Source: Alphaproteobacteria bacterium
Lineage (GTDB): Bacteria; Pseudomonadota; Alphaproteobacteria; UBA8366
Length of the DNA: 13,241 nucleotides
Direction: 5' to 3'
NCBI GenBank assembly: GCA_018665505.1
Contig: JABJCS010000788.1
Location: forward strand, 1-13,241
The notes beneath the pieces are model-generated. The model was given only the letters and a program-made list of their open reading frames with translations. It was not told where the DNA came from and did no database searches. Each line of letters begins with the position of its first letter. Position 1 is the stretch's first letter. Below are positions 8,304 through 13,241 of this stretch, piece by piece. Both the position numbers and the translations under genes were made by a program.

Positions 8304-9698
8304 TTACTCCCCAGCCGCGAAGTCAGTGGCCTTCAACGTGGCGACAATACGCTTGATGACTTCCGGCCAGTCGCGAGGCGTCTTCTGCCGGAATAGGCGG
8401 ACGCTCTCATACCAAGGGGTGTCGTCGCGTCCGTACAACCACCGCCAGTCCGGGGAATACGGGATCAACGCCCAGGCCGGAACCCCGAGCGCACCCGCCA
8501 GATGGACGACCGACGTGTCGACAGATATCAACAGGTCCAATTGTTTCAGAATCGAGGCGGTGTCGGCGAAATCGCGCATCCGCTCACCGATATTAATGAC
8601 CAACGCATCCGCGCCGAGGGTCTTCGGTTGATCCGCACCGTCGCCTTTTTGCAAACCGACGAACCGCATGTTCGGCAATTCCAACAACGGCAGCATTGTC
8701 TCTAGAGAGATAGATCGGTTTCGGTTGTTCTTATGGGTGGGTTTGCCGGCCCAGACGAGGCCGATGCGCGGCCCGTCGCTTGGCACTTGTAGCTTGGGTC
8801 CATCCGCAGGTGGATGCAAATAGGGGCCCTCAGAAGGGATCGTTGCCAAGCTTGTTTTGAACACTCGGGCCAGACTGAGCAACGCAATTTGGTAATCGGC
8901 GCGTGCCACCAACGTGCCTTGCTCCACCAGCTCGATATTCTCGGAGAGCGGGCTAGTGCGCACAAGGCGGATCAGCGGTGCCGGACATTCATAGACGACC
9001 CGGCCGCCCCGCGTCGCCGCCATCGGCAAATACCGCAGAAACTGGATGGCGTCGCCGAAACCTTGTTCGGTGTGAACCAGCAGCGTCTTGCCGTCGAGCG
9101 TTTCGCCGTCCCAAGCTGGGATATCGCTGTATCGGGGCGGGCTTTCGGGCAATTGCCATCGCCACTCGTATTCCCGAAACCCCTTTTCCAGATCGCCCGC
9201 CACCAAATGGGTGAGTGCTCGGTCCCAAAACATTTCCGACGATTTGAAACCTCGAGATTCCGCCTCGGCAAATCCGGCAATCGCCGTATCGAGATCACCC
9301 AAGTCACGCCGCACCAAGGCCAGATTGTAGTGAACCCGCCCGGCTTCGGGATCGACCGTCAGGGATTTCTCATGCGCGCGCGCGGCTTCATCATACTCGC
9401 CGACGGCACGCAGTGCGTTCCCCAAATTAGACCACGCGCCCGCATCTTGGTCGTTAAGAGCCGTGCCCCGGCGAAGCGCGCTGGCGGCGGCGGCAAATTT
9501 GTCGGTCGCGCGCAACGCCACGCCCAAATTATTCCACGCCGGCGCGTATCCCGGGAACTGTGAGACGAGATGACGATAAAGCTCAATCGCACGCTCCATA
9601 CGACCCGCCTGATGCTGCTCGATCGCCTTCGCGAAAAGCTCGTTTAGGGTCGATGGTGCGGCCAAACTAGGGGCCGGTATTTTGAGTTCCCCCGCCAT
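8304..9698 (-). CDS. TPR protein with glycosyltransferase-like C-terminal domain
   Basis: This 464-aa protein has no signal peptide or membrane segment and is probably cytoplasmic. Residues 19-52, 53-86, 87-120 and 121-153 form four tetratricopeptide repeats (PAWNNLGVALR, GAWSNLGNALR and similar), with a degenerate fifth at about 154-181. The C-terminal part resembles the GT-B donor-binding half seen in TPR-linked glycosyltransferase family 9/41-like proteins: HTEQGFGDAIQFLRYLP (209-225), WAGKPTHKNNRNRSI (316-330) and ISVDTSVVHLAGALGVPAW (391-409), then PYSPDWRWL. The last block is expected to bind a nucleotide-sugar phosphate. It follows asd by 15 bases on the same strand, so probably shares its transcript, though no clear ribosome site was seen before the ATG. 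Sugar donor and acceptor are unknown. Its stop lies two bases from the convergent pyridoxal kinase stop. Confidence 0.85.
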   Translation of the reverse strand: MAGELKIPAPSLAAPSTLNELFAKAIEQHQAGRMERAIELYRHLVSQFPGYAPAWNNLGVALRATDKFAAAASALRRGTALNDQDAGAWSNLGNALRAVGEYDEAARAHEKSLTVDPEAGRVHYNLALVRRDLGDLDTAIAGFAEAESRGFKSSEMFWDRALTHLVAGDLEKGFREYEWRWQLPESPPRYSDIPAWDGETLDGKTLLVHTEQGFGDAIQFLRYLPMAATRGGRVVYECPAPLIRLVRTSPLSENIELVEQGTLVARADYQIALLSLARVFKTSLATIPSEGPYLHPPADGPKLQVPSDGPRIGLVWAGKPTHKNNRNRSISLETMLPLLELPNMRFVGLQKGDGADQPKTLGADALVINIGERMRDFADTASILKQLDLLISVDTSVVHLAGALGVPAWALIPYSPDWRWLYGRDDTPWYESVRLFRQKTPRDWPEVIKRIVATLKATDFAAGE

Positions 9699-9713
9699 CG
9701 GCCGCGCGCCGGA

Positions 9714-10742
9714 TCAGGCCGCTTTCTTTTGCAAATAGCGCTTGATCAGCTCTTCCGCAATTTGGACTGTATTCAGCGCCGCGCCCTTGCGAAGGTTGTC
9801 CGAGACAACCCACATCGCAAGACCGTTCTCGACCGTCGGATCGCGCCGAATACGGCTGACATAGACGTCATCCTCGGTGGCGCTTTCCTCCGGCGTGACA
9901 TAGCCCTCATCCACGCGTTTATCGACCACCACGACGCCGGGTGCTGCCGCGAGCGCCGTCCGGGCCGTATCTTCGTCGATTTCGTTCTCGAATTCGATAT
10001 GGAGAGCCTCACCATGGCCGATGAAGACCGGCACTCGCACGCAGGTGGCAATCACGTCGATGGACGGGTCGAGTATCTTCTTGGTCTCGACCACCATTTT
10101 CCATTCTTCCTTGGTCGACCCGTCATCCATGAACTTGTCGATATGGGGAATGACATTGAAAGCGATCCGCTTGGTAAACGTGTCGGTCTGGAGCGGGTCG
10201 TTCACGTATACCGCGCGTGTCTGGTTGAACAACTCGTCCATCCCTGCCCGGCCGGCTCCAGAGACCGATTGATAGGTACTGACCACGACACGACGAATTT
10301 TCGCGATGTCATGCAGCGGCTTTAGGGCCACGACCATTTGGATGGTCGAGCAATTCGGATTGGCGATAATGTTGCGTTGAGCATAGCCGGCGAGAGCTTC
10401 CGGATTGACCTCGGGCACCACCAAGGGCACGTCCGGGTCCATGCGGAAATGCGAGGTGTTGTCGATCACCACGCAACCTGCCGCCGCCGCGCGCGGCGCA
10501 TGCTCCGCCGAGACCGCGCCGCCCGGAGAGAACAAGCCTAGGTCCACGCCTTTAAAATCGAAATTATTCAATACCTGCACGGTGAGAATATCGTCCTCTC
10601 CATAAGAAACTTCGCGGCCGAGGGACGCTTCGGATGCCAACGGAATAATCTCGTCCGCCGGAAAGTTTCGTTCGTGCAGAATATTCAAAATTTCGCGGCC
10701 CACATTGCCCGTGGCGCCGGCGACGGCAACTTTGTAACCCAT
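9714..10742 (-). CDS. asd: aspartate-semialdehyde dehydrogenase
   Basis: This enzyme reduces beta-aspartyl phosphate to aspartate-semialdehyde with NADPH, the branch step to lysine/diaminopimelate, threonine and methionine. The protein is 342 aa. GATGNVG (9-15) is the dinucleotide-binding loop. The catalytic cysteine is Cys131 in NPNCSTIQMV, Gln158 in YQSVSGAG is the usual substrate-site residue, and His243 in FIGHGEA is the likely acid-base catalyst. Motifs and length point to the shorter, Gram-positive-like Asd class found in Alphaproteobacteria. The gene lies downstream of the leu cluster but beyond a strong terminator, so it should have its own promoter within 10743-10830. No convincing promoter or Shine-Dalgarno could be picked there. 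Confidence 0.97.
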   Translation of the reverse strand: MGYKVAVAGATGNVGREILNILHERNFPADEIIPLASEASLGREVSYGEDDILTVQVLNNFDFKGVDLGLFSPGGAVSAEHAPRAAAAGCVVIDNTSHFRMDPDVPLVVPEVNPEALAGYAQRNIIANPNCSTIQMVVALKPLHDIAKIRRVVVSTYQSVSGAGRAGMDELFNQTRAVYVNDPLQTDTFTKRIAFNVIPHIDKFMDDGSTKEEWKMVVETKKILDPSIDVIATCVRVPVFIGHGEALHIEFENEIDEDTARTALAAAPGVVVVDKRVDEGYVTPEESATEDDVYVSRIRRDPTVENGLAMWVVSDNLRKGAALNTVQIAEELIKRYLQKKAA

Positions 10743-10821
10743 GGCTTAATACTCGTTCTAATTCAAGTCGTTGACTTATGGTTCCTAAAGTCGGATTGCA
10801 AGCAGAATTCCGTGGCACTCC

Positions 10822-10859
10822 GACAAACAAAAACCGCGGCTCAAGTTGGGCCGCGGTTT
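10822..10859 (-). terminator. intrinsic terminator after the small secreted-peptide gene
   Basis: AAACCGCGGC at 10831-10840 and GCCGCGGTTT at 10850-10859 form a perfect 10-bp stem with a 9-base loop. On the minus strand the hairpin runs into TTTTTGTTTG, the complement of 10824-10833. The T tract exists only in that direction, so it ends transcripts from the leu/small-peptide side before asd. Confidence 0.88.
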
Positions 10860-10913
10860 AGAAGTGCGGCTCACCCCCGGTTCGGGAGCGGCCTCACGCG
10901 TATATTTTTGCGT

Positions 10914-11093
10914 TTAGCCGCCGGAGCCGGTTGTCGGTTTGGGCGTCATCGGGGTTTGTCCGCCGGTTGCATCAACCAGCTGTTGCGATGTCGTCGTGGC
11001 ATGGCCGCCGCCGCAATCCCCCATCGCGACCGCGGAGGTCGAGAAGGAAACCAACGCCGCGAAGGCGAATATGGAAGCAAGAACTCTCAACAT
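10914..11093 (-). CDS. small predicted secreted peptide, 59 aa, function unknown
   Basis: I do not recognise the family. The ATG at 11093 has a perfect GGAGG (11102-11106) eight bases upstream; an in-frame ATG at 11153 would add 20 residues ahead of the signal and was rejected. Residues 1-23 look like a signal peptide: MLRVL, a hydrophobic core (ASIFAFAALVSF), then a polar end with Ala-Val-Ala at 21-23, suggesting cleavage before Met24. The mature peptide of about 36 residues is rich in Gly, Thr and Pro, with one cysteine in MGDCGGGH and a tail ending TTGSGG. It would be exported to the periplasm or beyond. The single Cys lies too far from the signal core for a normal lipobox. It lies 70 bases after leuB, with its own likely promoter and a terminator behind it. 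Confidence 0.7.
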   Translation of the reverse strand: MLRVLASIFAFAALVSFSTSAVAMGDCGGGHATTTSQQLVDATGGQTPMTPKPTTGSGG

Positions 11094-11123
11094 GTCGCGG
11101 CCCTCCAAAAAGGCTGAACCCAA

Positions 11124-11153
11124 ATTGTAAGCGGATTCGACTGCGCGAAACAA
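11124..11153 (-). promoter_or_regulatory. likely promoter for the small secreted-peptide gene
   Basis: On the minus strand TTGTTT (complement of 11148-11153) is followed after 18 bases by TACAAT (complement of 11124-11129), which matches five of six positions of the -10 consensus. Transcription would begin near 11117 and leave a leader of about 25 bases that contains the GGAGG site. This suggests the peptide is expressed independently of the leu genes. Confidence 0.45.
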
Positions 11154-11163
11154 TAAAATTCGA

Positions 11164-12276
11164 TCAGTTCGACAGCTCGCCCAATTCCTTCAACAGAGCA
11201 TCGCCCATCTCGCCGGTCGATACGGCCTTGTCGCCGTCGCCCATGATATCGGCCGTCCGGATGCCACTGCGCAACACGTTCGCGACCGCTTGGTCGACCA
11301 AGTCAGCTTCCTCACCGAGACCGAAGGAATAGCGCAACATCATGGAATAGCTGAGTAAGCAGGCCAGCGGATTGGCTTTGCCCTCGCCCGCGATGTCCGG
11401 CGCACTACCATGTACCGGCTCGTAGAGTGCGCGGCGTCGACCGGTCTCATCCATAGCGCCGAGCGACGCAGAGGGCAGCATGCCGAGGGAACCCGTCAGC
11501 ATCGCCGCACAATCCGACAAGATATCGCCGAACAGATTATCGGTGACGATGACATCGAATTGCTTCGGATTGCGAACCAACTGCATGGCGCAATTGTCCG
11601 CATACATATGCTCGAGCGTGACATCCGCGTAAGACGTCTTATGCAGGTCGGTGACGATCTCCCGCCAGAAAACGCCGGATTCCATCACATTCGCCTTCTC
11701 GACCGAATGGACTTTGTTGCCCCGCTCGCGCGCCAACTCAAACCCGACCTCCGCGACGCGGCGGATTTCGTCTTCCGTATAGGTTTGCGTATCAAAGCCG
11801 CGGCGTTTGCCGTCGGCCATGACCTCTACACCGCGCGGCTCGCCGAAATAAATACCGGAAGTCAGTTCGCGCACGATCATCATATCCAATCCACGCACCA
11901 CGTCTTCCTTCAACGAAGATGCATCGAGCAATCCCTCGAAGGTCATCGCCGGGCGCAGGTTCGCGAACAGGTCCATTTCCTTGCGCAACCGCAGCAGACC
12001 CGCTTCCGGACGTTTATCGCGGGGGGCATCGTCATATTGCGGACCACCGACGGAGCCGAACAGCACCGCGTCGACATCCATGGCCTTGGCCAGGGTCGCG
12101 TCGGTCAACGGCGTACCGTGCTTGTCGTAAGCGGCACCACCAACCAGGTCTTCCTGCACGTCGAATCCGACCGCGCGCTTGTCGCCGAACCATTCGACGA
12201 CGCGTACGACTTGATCCATCACTTCCGGGCCAATTCCATCACCCGGTAAAACCAAAAGCTTCTTATTCGCGGGCAT
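11164..12276 (-). CDS. leuB: 3-isopropylmalate dehydrogenase
   Basis: LeuB oxidatively decarboxylates 3-isopropylmalate with NAD to the precursor of 2-oxoisocaproate in leucine synthesis. The protein is 370 aa, a normal length. [10 protein letters not shown] is at 11-20. The substrate arginines are probably Arg98, Arg108 (NLRP) and Arg136 (VREL), with Tyr143, Lys194 (EKANVM) and the metal aspartates Asp226, Asp250 and Asp254. The signature [20 protein letters not shown] is at 247-266. GGGGAG (complement of 12285-12290) stands eight bases before the ATG. It follows leuD by 56 bases with no visible terminator, so it is probably co-transcribed with leuC and leuD. Confidence 0.98.
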   Translation of the reverse strand: MPANKKLLVLPGDGIGPEVMDQVVRVVEWFGDKRAVGFDVQEDLVGGAAYDKHGTPLTDATLAKAMDVDAVLFGSVGGPQYDDAPRDKRPEAGLLRLRKEMDLFANLRPAMTFEGLLDASSLKEDVVRGLDMMIVRELTSGIYFGEPRGVEVMADGKRRGFDTQTYTEDEIRRVAEVGFELARERGNKVHSVEKANVMESGVFWREIVTDLHKTSYADVTLEHMYADNCAMQLVRNPKQFDVIVTDNLFGDILSDCAAMLTGSLGMLPSASLGAMDETGRRRALYEPVHGSAPDIAGEGKANPLACLLSYSMMLRYSFGLGEEADLVDQAVANVLRSGIRTADIMGDGDKAVSTGEMGDALLKELGELSN

Positions 12277-12332
12277 GCGTGCCGCTCCCCAGTATTTTTC
12301 GTGCCTAATTGAAATGTCGCTGTGCTACCGGA

Positions 12333-12956
12333 TCAGACACCAGTGCCGCGCTCGACCCAATCCATCGCTTCCTTGCGCTTACCTTCGAATGCGTTGATCG
12401 CATCGTCCTTCTGCAAGGTCAGGCCAATATCATCGAGCCCATTGATCAAGCAATTACGACGGAACTCATCGAAGTCGAACTTGATGACACCACCATTGGG
12501 ACGGCGGATTTCCTGATTTTCGAGATCGATTGTCAGTTCCGGGTTTTCAGCGTCCTTGGCATCGGCCATCAGCGCGTCTAGATCCTCGCGGTTGACGCGG
12601 ATCGGCACCAAGCCGTTCTTCATACTGTTGTTGTAGAAGATGTCGCCGAAACTGGTCGAGATGACGCAGCGAATTCCAAAATCAGTGAGCGCCCACGGAG
12701 CATGTTCGCGCGATGAGCCACAACCGAAATTATCACCGGCGACGATGATCTCGGCATTCCGATAGGCTTCCTTGTTCAGGATAAAATCTGGAATTTCGTT
12801 GCCGTCGACGTCGTAGCGCGCTTCCTCGAAAGCGAAAATCCCAAGCCCCGTGCGCTTGATCGTGCGCAGATGCAGTTTTGGGATGATCTGATCGGTGTCG
12901 ATGTTGATCCGATCCATCGGCGCCGCAACGCCCGTAAGTGTCGTAAACTTTCGCAT
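12333..12956 (-). CDS. leuD: 3-isopropylmalate dehydratase small subunit
   Basis: LeuD pairs with LeuC, which carries the iron-sulfur cluster, to isomerise 2-isopropylmalate to 3-isopropylmalate. The 207-aa protein has the expected small-subunit marks: [10 protein letters not shown] at 18-27, [15 protein letters not shown] at 76-90, NNSMKNGL at 109-116 and LINGLDDIG at 171-179. AAGGA (complement of 12965-12969) lies eight bases before the ATG. It is separated from leuC by the 71-aa gene, whose stop is 15 bases upstream. The two dehydratase subunits are therefore still in one transcription unit. Confidence 0.98.
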   Translation of the reverse strand: MRKFTTLTGVAAPMDRINIDTDQIIPKLHLRTIKRTGLGIFAFEEARYDVDGNEIPDFILNKEAYRNAEIIVAGDNFGCGSSREHAPWALTDFGIRCVISTSFGDIFYNNSMKNGLVPIRVNREDLDALMADAKDAENPELTIDLENQEIRRPNGGVIKFDFDEFRRNCLINGLDDIGLTLQKDDAINAFEGKRKEAMDWVERGTGV

Positions 12957-12971
12957 CGCTCTTGTCCTTCT

Positions 12972-13187
12972 CTATCCGCGCCGCCGGTTCCGAAGCGCCC
13001 AAATGACAGCAGGGTCCGGCGCGTTCTCGCTCGGCCGCTCATCGCTGCGCAAGGATGGCCGTCCGCGACCGCGCGCGGCGAGCCCTTCTTCGACAAACCA
13101 ACCACCGGTACGCAGATCGCGCCCAAATAGGTGGTCTACGCCAGTCAACGGCATTTTCTCGATATTTGCCGGTGTGCGTTTGCTCAT
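12972..13187 (-). CDS. uncharacterised 71-aa protein between leuC and leuD
   Basis: I do not recognise this protein. Its ATG overlaps the leuC stop in an ATGA arrangement and its TAG lies 15 bases before leuD, so it fits exactly into the operon and is probably translated by coupling. The product is soluble, with no signal peptide or membrane segment. It is rich in arginine (12 of 71), with an RGRGRPSLR stretch at 39-47, a basic end RNRRRG and a GGWFVEEGL segment at 28-36. No metal-binding or enzymatic motif is visible. Overlapping open frames on the same strand at 12733-13002 and 12776-13126 run into leuD and are less plausible. It could be a small regulator or assembly helper of the isomerase, but that is only inferred from position; it could also be poorly conserved spacer. 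Confidence 0.6.
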   Translation of the reverse strand: MSKRTPANIEKMPLTGVDHLFGRDLRTGGWFVEEGLAARGRGRPSLRSDERPSENAPDPAVIWALRNRRRG

Positions 13188-13241
13188 GACATCAACTCGC
13201 GTACGTCGGTGAGCTTACCCGTAATCGCCGCCGCCGCCGCC
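13184..13241 (-). CDS. leuC: 3-isopropylmalate dehydratase large subunit, C-terminal end only
   Basis: Only the last 18 codons and the TGA are inside the window. They read AAAAAITGKLTDVRELMS, which matches the usual LeuC C-terminus (AAAIxGxLxDVRxL). The identification is supported by leuD and leuB downstream on the same strand. LeuC carries the [4Fe-4S] cluster of isopropylmalate isomerase, but those parts lie outside. The five GCG codons make a (GCC)5 tract on the plus strand at the window end. The stop overlaps the start of the next gene (ATGA). Confidence 0.85.
   Translation of the reverse strand, partial: AAAAAITGKLTDVRELMS

Noticed and set aside
8814..9563. 249-aa plus-strand open frame antisense to the TPR gene
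   Set aside because: The opposite strand has clear repeat and domain motifs; this frame is Arg/Gln-rich low-complexity shadow sequence.
9729..10325. 198-aa plus-strand open frame antisense to asd
   Set aside because: asd on the minus strand has all catalytic motifs; the antisense product has none.
10861..10913. GGTTCG-containing GC-rich stretch that recalls a tRNA T-loop
   Set aside because: No cloverleaf, anticodon stem or acceptor stem could be folded around it on either strand.
11410..12249. 279-aa plus-strand open frame antisense to leuB
   Set aside because: It lies wholly opposite a clear leuB, has no recognisable motif, and such long shadow frames are common in GC-rich DNA.
13227..13241. 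(GCC)5 tract as a microsatellite
   Set aside because: It is explained by the run of five alanine codons at the end of leuC.

Overview
The window looks like chromosomal DNA of an alphaproteobacterium, probably of Rhodospirillales type. This rests on GC-rich coding sequence, a five-gene F1 ATP synthase operon (atpHAGDC) without its F0 genes, and leuC-leuD-leuB followed by asd. Both layouts are familiar in Alphaproteobacteria, but the placement is inference because no phylogeny could be run.

Positions 1-1295 (minus strand) hold the 5' part of an MFS transporter gene, cut by the window edge, preceded by an SDR-family dehydrogenase. A C-rich palindromic repeat lies between them. Positions 1532-6502 (plus strand) hold atpH, atpA, atpG, atpD and atpC, tightly packed and closed by an intrinsic terminator. 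They encode the soluble F1 part of ATP synthase (delta, alpha, gamma, beta, epsilon). atpH most likely starts at a GTG at 1532, well inside the longest open frame.

Positions 6528-8301 hold a divergent pair: a CitE-like HpcH/HpaI-family lyase (minus) and a pyridoxal kinase (plus), 58 bases apart after start correction. The kinase ends two bases from the end of a convergent gene for a TPR protein with a glycosyltransferase-like C-terminal domain. That gene lies 15 bases downstream of asd (aspartate-semialdehyde dehydrogenase).

Positions 10822-13241 (minus strand) hold the leucine cluster, read in the order leuC (only its last 18 codons are inside), an unrecognised 71-aa gene, leuD and leuB. 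A 59-aa predicted secreted peptide gene follows, then a strong terminator. leuC, the 71-aa gene and leuD are tightly linked (an ATGA overlap, then 15 bases). The peptide gene appears to have its own promoter.

No rRNA, tRNA, CRISPR array, insertion sequence or phage gene was recognised. No gene-free stretch exceeds 300 bases; the longest are 1296-1531 and 10743-10913. Nothing here amounts to a clear new multi-gene system. The least explained items are the 71-aa gene inside the leu operon, the 59-aa secreted peptide with its own signals, and the TPR/glycosyltransferase-like protein.
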